Positions 51,654 through 61,325 of a stretch of 64,000 bases of DNA are shown one piece after another; position 1 is the first letter of the stretch; each line of letters starts with the position of its first letter. The stretch lies in the NCBI GenBank assembly GCA_963923955.1, contig OZ000552.1, forward strand, positions 372,001 through 436,000, read 5' to 3'. The DNA comes from G963923955 sp963923955. Its GTDB lineage: Bacteria; Pseudomonadota; Gammaproteobacteria; Eutrophobiales; Eutrophobiaceae. The position numbers were made by a program, and so were the translations under genes. Under the pieces are notes generated by a model that was given only the letters and a program-made list of their open reading frames with translations, had not been told where the DNA came from and did no database searches.

Positions 51654-54418
51654 TATTCGATTAGTTTTTTGATCCTGCCAAGTTGCGCCTGTAGTCTGTT
51701 CAGCGCATCATCAAGCCCGCTTAATCCGGCGCGTTCTTTCTCAACCACCGCGGCCGGGGCGCGGCGGATGAAATTTTTATTCGCCAGTTTCGCTGCAATC
51801 CGCCCACGCTTATTGTTCAGTTTCTCAAGCTCCTTTTCCAGCCTTTCTATTTCCGCCTGCCGGTCAATCAACTCCGCCAGGGGAATGAGCAGGGTCATCT
51901 CACCGGCCAGTGCAACCACGGCATCATCCGGCTCCTGCTCGATCGCAGTGATGGATTCGATCCTGCCCAGATCTTGTAGATACTGCGCATTGCCCTCCAA
52001 CCAGCCCTGCTCCTGCGCGCTACCGCCCTTGACCTGCACCGCCAGCTGTTTGCCGGGGGAAATATCCCGTTCTGCGCGGATACGGCGCACGGCCAGGATG
52101 AAGCTCTTTATCCACTCGATCTCTTGTGTGGCCGCGGCATCGGTCTCCAGATCTTCCGCTGCGGGATATTTTTGCAACATGATCGTCTCACCGGCCCTCC
52201 CCGCCAGGGGCGCGATCTTTTGCCAGAGATCTTCAGTAATGAAGGGAATAAAGGGATGCAACAGGCGCAGCAGTATTTCCAGGTTGCTGAGCAGGGTAGT
52301 GAGCGTGCCGCGCCGGGCGACAGCGCTCGCCTGTGCATCATTCAAGGTCGTCTTGGAGAATTCCAGGTACCAGTCGCAGTATTCATCCCGGGTGTATTCG
52401 TGCAGCGCTTGGGCCGCCAGGTCGAAGCGATAGTCGTGCAGGCTCTGCCTTACCTTGCCGATGGTCTGTGCCAGGCGGGTATTGATCCAGCGCTCGGCCA
52501 GGCCCGGCTCGGCATTCGCATGACCGGGATCAAGGCCATGCTCCTCAACGCGCATCAGTACATAACGGCTTGCGTTCCAGAGCTTGTTGCAGAAGTTGCG
52601 GTAGCCGCCAATGCGCCCGACATCAAAGCGAATATCGCGCCCCTGGGTGGCCAGGGCGGCAAAGGTAAAGCGTAAGGAGTCAGTGCCGTAGGCGGCGATG
52701 CCTGCGGCAAAATCCCGGCGCGTGGCCTGCTCAATCTTCGCCGCAAGCCGCGGTTGCATCAGGCCGCTCGTGCGTTTTTGCACCAGGCTGTCCAGTTCAA
52801 TGCCGTCAATCAAGTCGATCGGATCAAGAATATTGCCCTTTGATTTTGACATCTTCTGTCCGTCCGCATCCCTGACCAGCCCGTGGATATAGATTTCCCT
52901 GAACGGCACCTTGTCCATAAACTTCAGGCCCAGCATGATCATACGCGCCACCCAGAAGAAGATGATGTCAAAACCGGTAACCAGCACACTGCCCGGGTAG
53001 AATGCTTGCAGCTCCCTTGATTTTTCCGGCCAGCCGAGCGTGGAAAAGGGCCACAGGGCGGAGGAAAACCAGGTGTCCAGCACGTCCTCATCCTGTCTTA
53101 GATTGATGCCCACGCCCAGTTGATGTCGTGCCCTGACATCCGCTTCATCCCTGCCGACATAGACCCGGCCTTGTTCGTCATACCAGGCCGGGATGCGGTG
53201 TCCCCACCATAATTGCCGGCTGATGCACCAGTCCTCGATATTGCGCATCCATTCAAAATAGGTCTTCGCCCAGCTCTCCGGGACAAAGCGAATGTCGCCG
53301 TCTTCCACCGCCTTGATCGCCGGGTCGGCCAGCGGCTGGATCTGCACATACCATTGATCGGTGAGATAGGGTTCGATCACGGCCCCGGAGCGATCCCCGC
53401 GCGGTACCATGAGCTTATGCGGCGCGATCTTTTCCATGAGTCCTTGTGCTTCTAAGTCCGCAACGATCTGCTTGCGTGCGGCGTAGCGATCCAGGCCCTG
53501 GTATTTGGCCGGGGCATTCTCATTCAGCGCTGCATCGATAGTGAAAATATTGATCTTCTCCAATCCATGACGCTCGCCGACGGCGTAGTCATTGAAATCA
53601 TGCGCCGGGGTGATCTTCAGACAACCACTGCCGAAGGCCGGATCAACATAATTATCGGCAATCACCGGAATGGTGCGCCCGGTCAGGGGCAATTCAACTT
53701 CACCGCCGATGAGCGCCTGATAGCGCGCATCCTCCGGATGCACGGCAACGGCCGCATCGCCCAGCATGGTCTCCGGGCGCGTGGTGGCCACGACAATATG
53801 CCCCTGGCCGTCTGCGCGCGGATAGCGAATGTGCCACATAAAACCCTCTTCTTCTTGGGCGATCACTTCCAGATCGGAAATCGCCGTATGCAGCACCGGA
53901 TCCCAGTTCACCAGCCGCTTGCCGCGATAGATCAGCCCCTCCTCATAGAGACGGATGAACACCTCCTGCACGGCATGGGACAGCCCCGCATCCATGGTGA
54001 AACGCTCGCGCTCCCAGTCCATGGAGGTGCCCAGCCGGCGGGACTGGCGGGTGATGGTGTCGCCGGCGCTTTTTTTCCAGGCCCAGACGGCTTGGGTAAA
54101 TTTTTCCTGGCCCAGCCCATGCCGCGACTTGCCCTGCTGTTCTAATTGGCGTTCCACCACCATCTGCGTAGCAATGCCGGCGTGATCGGTGCCGCATTGC
54201 CACAGGGTCTTATCGCCCTGCATGCGGTGATAGCGGATCAGGATGTCCATCAAGGTCTGCTGGAAGGCATGCCCCATGTGCAGGCTGCCGGTTACATTGG
54301 GCGGCGGCAGCATGATGCAATAGGCGCGCGGGCCCTCCTGCGGACGAAAATAGCCGCGGCCTTCCCAGGTGCCATACCATTTAGCTTCGATTTTTTTTGG
54401 CGTATAGGTCTTGTCCAT
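51653..54418 (-). CDS. valS: Valyl-tRNA synthetase
   Basis: 921 residues. Class I motifs HMGH ([15 protein letters not shown]) and KMSKSKGN are intact, editing domain and C-terminal coiled coil ([19 protein letters not shown]) present. Start [16 protein letters not shown] is typical. Confidence 0.98.
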   Translation of the reverse strand: MDKTYTPKKIEAKWYGTWEGRGYFRPQEGPRAYCIMLPPPNVTGSLHMGHAFQQTLMDILIRYHRMQGDKTLWQCGTDHAGIATQMVVERQLEQQGKSRHGLGQEKFTQAVWAWKKSAGDTITRQSRRLGTSMDWERERFTMDAGLSHAVQEVFIRLYEEGLIYRGKRLVNWDPVLHTAISDLEVIAQEEEGFMWHIRYPRADGQGHIVVATTRPETMLGDAAVAVHPEDARYQALIGGEVELPLTGRTIPVIADNYVDPAFGSGCLKITPAHDFNDYAVGERHGLEKINIFTIDAALNENAPAKYQGLDRYAARKQIVADLEAQGLMEKIAPHKLMVPRGDRSGAVIEPYLTDQWYVQIQPLADPAIKAVEDGDIRFVPESWAKTYFEWMRNIEDWCISRQLWWGHRIPAWYDEQGRVYVGRDEADVRARHQLGVGINLRQDEDVLDTWFSSALWPFSTLGWPEKSRELQAFYPGSVLVTGFDIIFFWVARMIMLGLKFMDKVPFREIYIHGLVRDADGQKMSKSKGNILDPIDLIDGIELDSLVQKRTSGLMQPRLAAKIEQATRRDFAAGIAAYGTDSLRFTFAALATQGRDIRFDVGRIGGYRNFCNKLWNASRYVLMRVEEHGLDPGHANAEPGLAERWINTRLAQTIGKVRQSLHDYRFDLAAQALHEYTRDEYCDWYLEFSKTTLNDAQASAVARRGTLTTLLSNLEILLRLLHPFIPFITEDLWQKIAPLAGRAGETIMLQKYPAAEDLETDAAATQEIEWIKSFILAVRRIRAERDISPGKQLAVQVKGGSAQEQGWLEGNAQYLQDLGRIESITAIEQEPDDAVVALAGEMTLLIPLAELIDRQAEIERLEKELEKLNNKRGRIAAKLANKNFIRRAPAAVVEKERAGLSGLDDALNRLQAQLGRIKKLIE

Positions 54419-54590
54419 TAGTCTCCGGCCTGGTTGGTTTTTAAGGAAACCCTTGATCTATTCAAGCGCCTGCTTAGATAAAAGTCATCTGCCTTGCAGC
54501 CTGCGCTGCGGAGGGTCTTACTCTAAGCAGAGGGATGAGACAGTGACAGATAGCGCGCTTTGGTATTGGCCGGCCGCTTGTTTGCCCTGA

Positions 54591-54974
54591 CTATCGCGGC
54601 GCTTCATTATCGGCCCCATGTTGTTTATGCCCCTGTCCCGGCTTGGCCCGTCCGGCCAATGTTGCCTGTAACTCTTCCATGATACTTCCCTTTAGCCTGT
54701 CCTTCAGCGTGCGCATGGCTTGGGCCAGTTCGATGGTGAGCCTTGTTTCTAATTTGCCGACCAGATTATCCAGCACGTTTCCGCCTTCTTTTGGGGCTTG
54801 GGCGACCGATAGATTTTTATCTTCCAGATAATCTTCTGCACTAACGAGCTCGTCTAGGATTGGAATGCTGTTTTGCTGTTTTACATCGCTCGCCGCCTGT
54901 TGCTCCAGCAGGTTTTCCAATTCGCCCAGTTTGTCTGTGAGCGGGTCTTGCTTGCGTTGCTGTGGCGCAGGCAT
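54591..54974 (-). CDS. Hypothetical protein between holC and valS
   Basis: 127 residues, no signal or membrane segment. An N-terminal Leu/Glu-rich helix (LTDKLGELENLLEQQ), an amphipathic central helix (VLDNLVGKLETRLTIELAQA) and a polar Gly/His tail. It begins 1 bp after holC ends, so it is co-transcribed. No family recognised; position suggests a replication- or translation-linked accessory. Confidence 0.7.
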   Translation of the reverse strand: MPAPQQRKQDPLTDKLGELENLLEQQAASDVKQQNSIPILDELVSAEDYLEDKNLSVAQAPKEGGNVLDNLVGKLETRLTIELAQAMRTLKDRLKGSIMEELQATLAGRAKPGQGHKQHGADNEAPR

Positions 54975-54975
54975 A

Positions 54976-55401
54976 TCAGGCCTCTATCCGGTGGTTGTGC
55001 AGTTCAAATCCGGACTCGCGGTAGCGGCGATAGTGCTGCCGGGCCTGTTGGCGGCGCGCCGGTTCAGCCGGGACGATCTCGACGATGCGCTCATAATCCT
55101 TCGCAAAATCCGGGATCGAGGTGCCGAGATTGATCAATACCTGCGCGGCACGGGGTGCCTGTCCGCGCCAGCCGATGGCGATAGCAACCGTATCCAACTC
55201 CGGCGCATCGATCAGGCTATGCGGCAGAAAACTGATATCCCGATGCGTCCACAAGAGATCATCCATCTTGTCGGCATCTTCTTTGCTGTCCGTGTGGATG
55301 TAGATCTCATGGCCTTGTTGGTGCGCCTTGTTGGCGATGTTGCAGGCAAAGCGCTGCGGCGGGTTGCCGTCTGGCAGGATGTAAAAATCAACTCGGCTCA
55401 T
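54976..55401 (-). CDS. holC: DNA polymerase III chi subunit
   Basis: 141 residues. MSRVDFYILPDGNPPQRFACN, the IYIHTDSKEDADKMDDLLW segment and the HSLIDAPELDTVAI region match HolC, which links the clamp loader to SSB. Downstream of pepA, the standard pepA-holC-valS order. Confidence 0.94.
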   Translation of the reverse strand: MSRVDFYILPDGNPPQRFACNIANKAHQQGHEIYIHTDSKEDADKMDDLLWTHRDISFLPHSLIDAPELDTVAIAIGWRGQAPRAAQVLINLGTSIPDFAKDYERIVEIVPAEPARRQQARQHYRRYRESGFELHNHRIEA

Positions 55402-55425
55402 AATGCTGTCTGCTTATTGGCGCAT

Positions 55426-56919
55426 CTATTTCCCGCATCTATCCAGGATGAACTGCACCAGCAGGGGCACCGGTCTGCCGCTGGCACCCTTTTCCTTGCC
55501 GCTGTGCCAGGCCGTGCCGGCAATGTCCAGATGCGCCCAGCGCAGTTTTTTGGTAAAGCGCGAGAGAAAACAGGCGGCCGTTATCGTCCCGGCCGCCCGC
55601 CCGCCGATATTAGCCATATCGGCAAAGGGGCTGTCCAGCTGCTTTTGATACTCATCCCACAATGGCAACTGCCAGGCCCGATCCCCACTCTGCTCGCCGG
55701 CCTGGAGCAGGTCTTTGGCCAGTGCCGGGTGGTTGCTCATCAGGCCGCTGGCGTGGCTGCCTAATGCGACCACGCAGGCGCCGGTCAAGGTGGCGATGTC
55801 GATGACCTCGGCGGGATGAAAGCGCTCGCTGTAGCTTAAGGCATCACAGAGGATCAGGCGGCCTTCGGCATCGGTGTTTAACACCTCGATGGTCTGGCCG
55901 GACATGCTGGTGAAGATATCGCCGGGCTTGGTCGCCGCCCCGCCGGGCATGTTCTCTGTTGCCGGGACAATGCCGACGACATTGATGGGAAGCGTCAACT
56001 CAGCAACGGCACTGATGACGCCCAATACCGTAGCCGCCCCGCACATATCATATTTCATCTCATCCATGGCCGCAGACGGCTTAATTGATATGCCGCCGGT
56101 GTCAAAGGTGACGCCTTTTCCCACCAGGACGATGGGCCGGGCACTTTTCCTCGTCCCGGCATATTCCAGCGTGATCAGCTTCGCCGGCTGGGCGCTGCCT
56201 TGTGCAACAGATAGCAGGGAGTTCATGCCGAGTCTGCGCATCTGTGCCTCGCCTAGCACCTTTACCTGCACGGACTTATAGGTCCTGCTGAGGCGCCGCG
56301 CCTGTTCGGCAAGGTGCGTAGGCGTACAGACATTGGCCGGGCGATTCGCCAGATCACGCGCCAGCTTCACCCCGGCGGCGAGCGCCTGTCCGGTGCGGAC
56401 CGCCTCTTCTCCCAGCGTCAGTTCACGCCGCGAGGGAACCGTCAGAGTGAGCCTGCGCAGCTGTCTCTTTCGGCTGGCTTTTTTGCTCTTGAACTCCTCA
56501 AAGCGGTATTGATGGTGGCTCATCACCTCAACGGCCTGTCTGATCTTCCAGGCATGATCCCGGCCGCGCACATTCACATCGGGCAGATAACTAAGCGCCT
56601 CGGTCGCACCGGTCTGTTCCAGCTGCCTGATACTGTGCCGGATTACCTGTCGATATCTGCCATCGTCCAAATCCTGCTCGCGCCCACAGCCGATCAAGAG
56701 AATACGATCCGCCGGCACCCCGGGCACATTGTGCAGCAGCAGGGACTGCTCGATCTTGCCGTCAAGATCGCGGCGCCGCAGCAGGTTGGAAATGTACTTC
56801 TTGCCGGCCTCATCAATGGCCTTTGCCGCACTGCTCAGCTTGCGTGATTCGAGGATGCCGACGATCAGGCAGGAGGTGCGCTGTTTTTCAGGGCTACCGC
56901 TTTTAATGCTGAATTCCAT
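55426..56919 (-). CDS. pepA: Cytosol (leucyl) aminopeptidase PepA
   Basis: 497 residues. The M17 metal site is seen in [17 protein letters not shown], the signature [10 protein letters not shown] and [14 protein letters not shown]. Removes N-terminal residues; in some species also a DNA-binding regulator. Divergent from lptF. Confidence 0.97.
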   Translation of the reverse strand: MEFSIKSGSPEKQRTSCLIVGILESRKLSSAAKAIDEAGKKYISNLLRRRDLDGKIEQSLLLHNVPGVPADRILLIGCGREQDLDDGRYRQVIRHSIRQLEQTGATEALSYLPDVNVRGRDHAWKIRQAVEVMSHHQYRFEEFKSKKASRKRQLRRLTLTVPSRRELTLGEEAVRTGQALAAGVKLARDLANRPANVCTPTHLAEQARRLSRTYKSVQVKVLGEAQMRRLGMNSLLSVAQGSAQPAKLITLEYAGTRKSARPIVLVGKGVTFDTGGISIKPSAAMDEMKYDMCGAATVLGVISAVAELTLPINVVGIVPATENMPGGAATKPGDIFTSMSGQTIEVLNTDAEGRLILCDALSYSERFHPAEVIDIATLTGACVVALGSHASGLMSNHPALAKDLLQAGEQSGDRAWQLPLWDEYQKQLDSPFADMANIGGRAAGTITAACFLSRFTKKLRWAHLDIAGTAWHSGKEKGASGRPVPLLVQFILDRCGK

Positions 56920-57075
56920 AATGTTGTGTCGTTATGTGTTATTGTTTAAGGGCTTGTCTGGATTGATAATGCTAATCAGGATGCCAAGTATGCCTGTAAG
57001 GGCTGCGTTTTGCCAGCTATTCATTGTTTCTTATAAGGATGTCAGGGCATTCATGTCGCCTAGCTTACTAAGAGC

Positions 57076-58182
57076 ATGATCTTCAGACGCTATATACACA
57101 AGGAAATAGCAGAGAAACTGGGCTGGATCATCGGCCTGTTGCTGTTGGTGTTGACCAGTCATCGCTTTGTGGGTTATCTGGCCGATGCCGCAGTGGGCGA
57201 GTTGCCCGGTGAGTTGCTGTTTCAGTTGCTGGGCATGAAGATGCTGGCGAGCCTGCCCAAGCTGCTGCCGGTTGCCCTGTTTCTCGCCGTCATCCTGGCG
57301 CTCTCGCGCCTGTCCCAGGACAAGGAATTGATCATCGTCAGCGCCGCGGGCGTGCCTAGTGCCTTCCCGTTCTGGGCGGTTAGCCAGTTCGCCCTCGCAT
57401 TTGCCGTGCTCATCGTGATTATCAGCTTTTTCATCGCGCCGCGGGCGGAGCTGCAGGTCGCCAAGCTGCGCGAGCAGGCCAAGGTGGAGGCCGATGTCAG
57501 TGGGATCAGTGCCGGTCAGTTCCGAGAATTTAGCCAAGGCGAGCGGGTGGTCTATGTAGAACAGTTGTCCTTAGACAAATCAAGCATGTTGAATGTCTTT
57601 TTGCAGCTGCGCCAGGATGAAAACCTGGGGGTGCTAAACGCTGCGCGCGCGCACTATGTCTTCAGCCCGGGATCCGGCAGCCGTTATGTCGTGTTTGAAC
57701 AGGGCCGGCGCTATATCGGCAGCCCGGGTGACAAGGATTATCAGATCACTAAATACCGCACCTATGCCGTGTTGCTTGATGATGAAGAGCAGAAGGCACC
57801 GCCGGCCAAACTTGAGTTGCTGCCCACTTCCGAGTTGCTCGGCGCTACCCAGCCCGGCCATAAGGCGGAGATGCAGTGGCGCATATCTTATGTGCTGACC
57901 GGCCTGCTGCTGCCGCTGCTGGCGGTTGCCCTGACCCGTTTTGCTTTTAGCGAGCGGCGCTATACCTTTATTCTGATTGCCATCATGATCTATTTTATCT
58001 ACAGCAACCTGCTCGGCATATCCAAGTCCCTGGTCAGGCGCGACAAGCTCTCGCCCTACATCGGCCTGTGGTGGGTGCACCTGCTCCTGCTCCTGGTGAT
58101 TATCCTGATCATAAAGCTCCCGGCTATTAGGCGCTGGTATCGCAGCAGAAAGATCAAGGCGACCGACGCTGTTGTTCGATGA
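57076..58182 (+). CDS. lptF: LPS export permease LptF
   Basis: 368 residues, YjgP/YjgQ family, six membrane helices around a periplasmic beta-jellyroll. MIFRRYIHKEIAEKLGWI start is typical. With LptG and LptB it extracts LPS from the inner membrane. Overlaps lptG as ATGA. Confidence 0.95.
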   Translation: MIFRRYIHKEIAEKLGWIIGLLLLVLTSHRFVGYLADAAVGELPGELLFQLLGMKMLASLPKLLPVALFLAVILALSRLSQDKELIIVSAAGVPSAFPFWAVSQFALAFAVLIVIISFFIAPRAELQVAKLREQAKVEADVSGISAGQFREFSQGERVVYVEQLSLDKSSMLNVFLQLRQDENLGVLNAARAHYVFSPGSGSRYVVFEQGRRYIGSPGDKDYQITKYRTYAVLLDDEEQKAPPAKLELLPTSELLGATQPGHKAEMQWRISYVLTGLLLPLLAVALTRFAFSERRYTFILIAIMIYFIYSNLLGISKSLVRRDKLSPYIGLWWVHLLLLLVIILIIKLPAIRRWYRSRKIKATDAVVR

Positions 58183-59258
58183 AGATCCTTCAACGCTATG
58201 TCACGCTCAGCCTGCTCTGGATAAGTTTTCTTGTCCTTTCTGTGCTGGTTGCCCTGTTTTCCTTTTTTTCGCTCATTGACCAGCTGGGCGATGTGGGCCG
58301 CGGCAATTACAACCTGCCGCAGGTGTTGAGCTATGTGCTCTTGACCATGCCGCGGCTTGCCTATGAGTTGTTTCCGGTGGCCGCAGTCATCGGCGGCATG
58401 GCGGTGTTGGGCATCCTGGCCAAAAACAGCGAGCTGGATGTGATCCGTAGTTCCGGCGTCTCTACCTTTCAGTTGATCAAGATCATGGCCAAGGCGGGCC
58501 TGCTCCTGGTCCTGCTTGCTGTGCTGATTGGTGAGTTTGTCGCGCCGGCGAGCGAACAGGCGGCACAGCACCTGCGCTCGGTGGCGTTGACGGAGCAGAT
58601 CACACTGAAGACGAAATTCGGTTTCTGGGCGCGGGATGGTGACAGCTATATCAACATTCGCAAGATACTGCCCGGCAACCGGGTGGAGCAGATCTATATC
58701 TATGAATTTGACCAGCAAGACCGGCTGCGCAACAGCATCTACGCCGAGCGCGCCACCTATGACGCAGAGCAATGGCTGCTGGAAGACATCAGGCAGACGG
58801 TATTTAGCGCGGGGGAAATAAGCGGCGAGGAGAGACTCACCACGCATGATTACAAGCTGGCAAGCTGGGATTCGCTGCTTAATCCGGAGATCGTCAACCT
58901 GGTTGTTGTCCGGCCGCGACACTTAAGCATGTGGGGCCTGTATCATTACATCGGCTTTTTACGATTAAACGCACAAAGTACGCTATTGTACGAACAGGCG
59001 CTGTGGACCAAGATCATCCGTCCCTTTTCCATCATCGCCATGATCGTCCTGGCGGTGCCTTTGGTAAGGGGGAATGCCCGCTTTACCGCGCTCGGACAAC
59101 GGGTCTTTGTCGGCGCCGGCATAGGCATCCTCTTCCATATCATCAATCAGGCCTCCAGTCATCTGGGCGTGGTCTATCGGCTGCACCCGCTGGTCAGTGT
59201 CGGCGCACCAACCCTGCTGCTGATTGGCATTATCTACTGGCTGCTGCGGGAAGACTAG
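58179..59258 (+). CDS. lptG: LPS export permease LptG
   Basis: 359 residues, paralogue of LptF with the same layout (MKILQRYVTLSLLWISFLVL; RPFSIIAMIVLAVPLV). Its stop overlaps the stop of the convergent RDD gene by 4 bp (CTAG). Confidence 0.95.
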   Translation: MKILQRYVTLSLLWISFLVLSVLVALFSFFSLIDQLGDVGRGNYNLPQVLSYVLLTMPRLAYELFPVAAVIGGMAVLGILAKNSELDVIRSSGVSTFQLIKIMAKAGLLLVLLAVLIGEFVAPASEQAAQHLRSVALTEQITLKTKFGFWARDGDSYINIRKILPGNRVEQIYIYEFDQQDRLRNSIYAERATYDAEQWLLEDIRQTVFSAGEISGEERLTTHDYKLASWDSLLNPEIVNLVVVRPRHLSMWGLYHYIGFLRLNAQSTLLYEQALWTKIIRPFSIIAMIVLAVPLVRGNARFTALGQRVFVGAGIGILFHIINQASSHLGVVYRLHPLVSVGAPTLLLIGIIYWLLRED

Positions 59259-59683
59259 GCAGAGCGATCGATAATCAGCCGGGTATTGGAAAAGCGATCA
59301 TGAAATGCCAGCCGCTCCTTATCGAACAGGCTCCAGAGAAAGCCGATGCCGCAGGCCGATACAGACAGGCAGGCCAGCAAAAAACGCCTGCTGACGAGCG
59401 GCCAGTCCAATACGGCCTCATCAGAACAAATTAGCCTGATGCGCCATGCCTGCATGCCCAAGGTCTGCCCGCCGCGTTGCCATTGCCAGCAGAAGTAGAG
59501 GTAGGTGCAAAAGAATAGGTAGAGAAAATAGAAGGGATTGCCACTTTCAATCGCCGCGCCTTTGGTGAGCGGCAGGACGGCGAGCGTTGCCAAAAACAGC
59601 ACCGAGAACAACAGCAGCAGATCATAGCCGATGGCAAACAGCCGCTTGAAAAAGCCGCAGGGCTCTATCTGCGTTTCTGACAT
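59255..59683 (-). CDS. RDD-family membrane protein
   Basis: 142 residues, with three membrane segments and the characteristic Arg/Asp-Asp-like features of the RDD domain (FFKRLFAIGYDLLLLFSVLF and GGQTLGMQAWRIRLI). Function unknown. RDD genes are often next to lptFG in gammaproteobacteria. Confidence 0.9.
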   Translation of the reverse strand: MSETQIEPCGFFKRLFAIGYDLLLLFSVLFLATLAVLPLTKGAAIESGNPFYFLYLFFCTYLYFCWQWQRGGQTLGMQAWRIRLICSDEAVLDWPLVSRRFLLACLSVSACGIGFLWSLFDKERLAFHDRFSNTRLIIDRSA

Positions 59684-59772
59684 GAACCGGGATCGGCGCT
59701 AAGGACTCGGCCGCATACGATACCACCGCAGAGCGTACCCGGCGCCTTATCAACCGGCACCGGGCACAGGCA

Positions 59773-60276
59773 TCAGTTGGCCTTTTCTATATAGAGAAAG
59801 CCGACACCGGCGGAAGCCCCGAGGCCCTCGCTGGTCTCCAGCGCCAGGGGTTGCAGGCTCAGGCTGCTTTTCCCCGCACCAACCAGCACCTTCGCCCCAA
59901 GCCCGACACCGGCCGCGGCCGCCGCCTGACCCCCCACATACCTGCCGGCCAGGGCATAGGAACCGGGCTGGACATCCTTTCCGGCGGCAATCACCGCAAA
60001 GGCAATCTTCTCATTGCTCTTAAAACTTAAGTCAAGCCCTAAGGCAATCCCGGTCTCGCCGCGGTATCTCTCGATCGTTCCCTGATTGTTAAAGGTACAT
60101 TCCACATCGGCGGTTGAGCGAACCAGCAGGTTGATCCTAGATCCTTCAATGACCGAGCATTTCAGCACCCCCAGCTCAAGGCCGGCCTTGTCCTCTGCCA
60201 TTGCGGTATTGGCAGATAAGGCCACAGACAGGATTGAGATAAGCCCAAACAGCCTGGCGATCATTGTTTTTTTCAT
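59773..60276 (-). CDS. DUF992 family secreted protein
   Basis: 167 residues with a signal peptide to NTAMAED. Body has LGVLKCSVIEGS, CTFNNQGTIERYRGETG and VVGGQAAAAAGVGLGAKVL-like Gly/Ala-rich strands. Matches the DUF992 pattern, mostly known in alphaproteobacteria. Function unknown. Confidence 0.78.
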   Translation of the reverse strand: MKKTMIARLFGLISILSVALSANTAMAEDKAGLELGVLKCSVIEGSRINLLVRSTADVECTFNNQGTIERYRGETGIALGLDLSFKSNEKIAFAVIAAGKDVQPGSYALAGRYVGGQAAAAAGVGLGAKVLVGAGKSSLSLQPLALETSEGLGASAGVGFLYIEKAN

Positions 60277-60410
60277 CTATTTCTCCTGAAGTTTTATCAA
60301 CCACATGAATATATTTTGATTTTAGGCAAGCGCTGACTTGATCAGGGCTTGCTTTGAATTTTATCTGATAAATATCCGCCGGAACAGGGAAATTTTTGTG
60401 CTTAAAAAGA

Positions 60411-60419
60411 TGCTATGAT
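60411..60419 (+). promoter_or_regulatory. Putative extended -10 promoter for the 60.4 kb micro-operon
   Basis: TGCTATGAT: TGn plus TATGAT, without a good -35, placing a start near 60426, about 25 bases before the small ORF. Confidence 0.35.
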
Positions 60420-60450
60420 AGGCGCTCTGTTATCAGTGAATGGAGAAGAA

Positions 60451-60555
60451 ATGTTTTGTAAGTTGCTGGCTTACGGAGACCCCGAAGAAGTAACCTTTGG
60501 CAGCATCATTGATCATTGGCGGGGAGTTGCCGAGAGGTTGCGTAGCCGAGCATGA
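60451..60555 (+). CDS. 34-residue small ORF overlapping an HTH gene
   Basis: MFCKLLAYGDPEEVTFGS... to RLRSRA. GGAG five bases before the ATG. Its stop overlaps the next start as ATGA. An acidic-then-amphipathic peptide with no family recognised. Too short for ordinary gene callers. Confidence 0.5.
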   Translation: MFCKLLAYGDPEEVTFGSIIDHWRGVAERLRSRA

Positions 60556-60776
60556 CAAGTAAAAAAAGAAAGTTACCACCGGTGCTAATCAGCGCCGGCG
60601 AGTTACAAGCCATACTTGATCGGCACGGGTGGACAATCTATCGGCTTATGCAGTTAACCGGTATATCTTGTCCGACCGCTTACGGCTATCAGCGTAACGG
60701 AGTCCACCGGAAGGCGGACGCCCTGTTGATACGAATCATTGATCAATATCCGGAGTTAGCAAGGATAAAACAATAA
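60552..60776 (+). CDS. Small helix-turn-helix protein
   Basis: 74 residues. LQAILDRHGWTIYRLMQLTGISCPTAYGY fits an HTH of the Cro/C1 kind (read in two parts: LQAILDRHGWTIYRLMQLTG and ISCPTAYGY), then IRIIDQYPELARIK. Could be an antitoxin or local regulator. Coupled to the 34-residue ORF upstream. Confidence 0.7.
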   Translation: MTSKKRKLPPVLISAGELQAILDRHGWTIYRLMQLTGISCPTAYGYQRNGVHRKADALLIRIIDQYPELARIKQ

Positions 60777-60979
60777 AAATCATGATACAATAACCATGCA
60801 AGGGCGGAACATTCAACGGAAAATCTCTCTCAGTTCCGTCCTATCTCAGCCCGCCCGACGCCTGCGGGTGCATAAGAAAGGCGTCCCTTTCATTTGTGTT
60901 TTCCTAAATTTTCTTGACATGCCACAACATCGGGTGCTATTGCCCTTGTTTTTTATTGTACGATGAGGCGATAGGAGTA
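60777..60979. other. Intergenic region with a GACGCCT / AGGCGTC inverted repeat and a TTGACA box
   Basis: After the HTH gene, GACGCCT and AGGCGTC form a stem with a 15-nt loop and no T run. TTGACA at 60914-60919 with TATTGC 18 bp downstream (60938-60943) may drive the next micro-genes. Confidence 0.4.
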
Positions 60980-61063
60980 ATGCTATACGCAAAGTCTAAA
61001 AAAACGGCCCAAAAGAAGGCCATGAAAGGCATGGGGCCTACCAGCAAGGGGAGACGGCAATGA
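60980..61063 (+). CDS. 27-residue basic small ORF
   Basis: MLYAKSKKTAQKKAMKG... to SKGRRQ. Very basic. AGGAG lies only two bases from the ATG, which is closer than ideal. Stop overlaps the next ATG (ATGA). Confidence 0.4.
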   Translation: MLYAKSKKTAQKKAMKGMGPTSKGRRQ

Positions 61064-61245
61064 GTGCACGAAGAGAAGAACTCGAAATCGAAAAGATCAG
61101 AATAGAAATCGAAGAGATTCGCATGAAGATTAACAAGATGTTTGCCGAGACTGCCAAGATCAATGCCGAAAACCACTATTACCTCATCATCATAACAGCA
61201 ACCGCCACACTCGCCCTGCTCGCGGTGGTGAAGCTGTTTCTATAG
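61060..61245 (+). CDS. Small coiled-coil membrane protein
   Basis: 61 residues: an N-terminal charged heptad helix (EELEIEKIRIEIEEIRMK), then one membrane helix (about 41-60, LIIITATATLALLAVVKLFL). GGGGAG is 7 bases upstream. No family recognised; small tail-anchored-like topology. Confidence 0.65.
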   Translation: MSARREELEIEKIRIEIEEIRMKINKMFAETAKINAENHYYLIIITATATLALLAVVKLFL

Positions 61246-61325
61246 ATGTAGGGCCTGATCCAAAGATTCCCGGCCAGCCCCCCAACGGAAATGAGAAGGG
61301 AATATCCACACCGAAGAGTTAGTTT

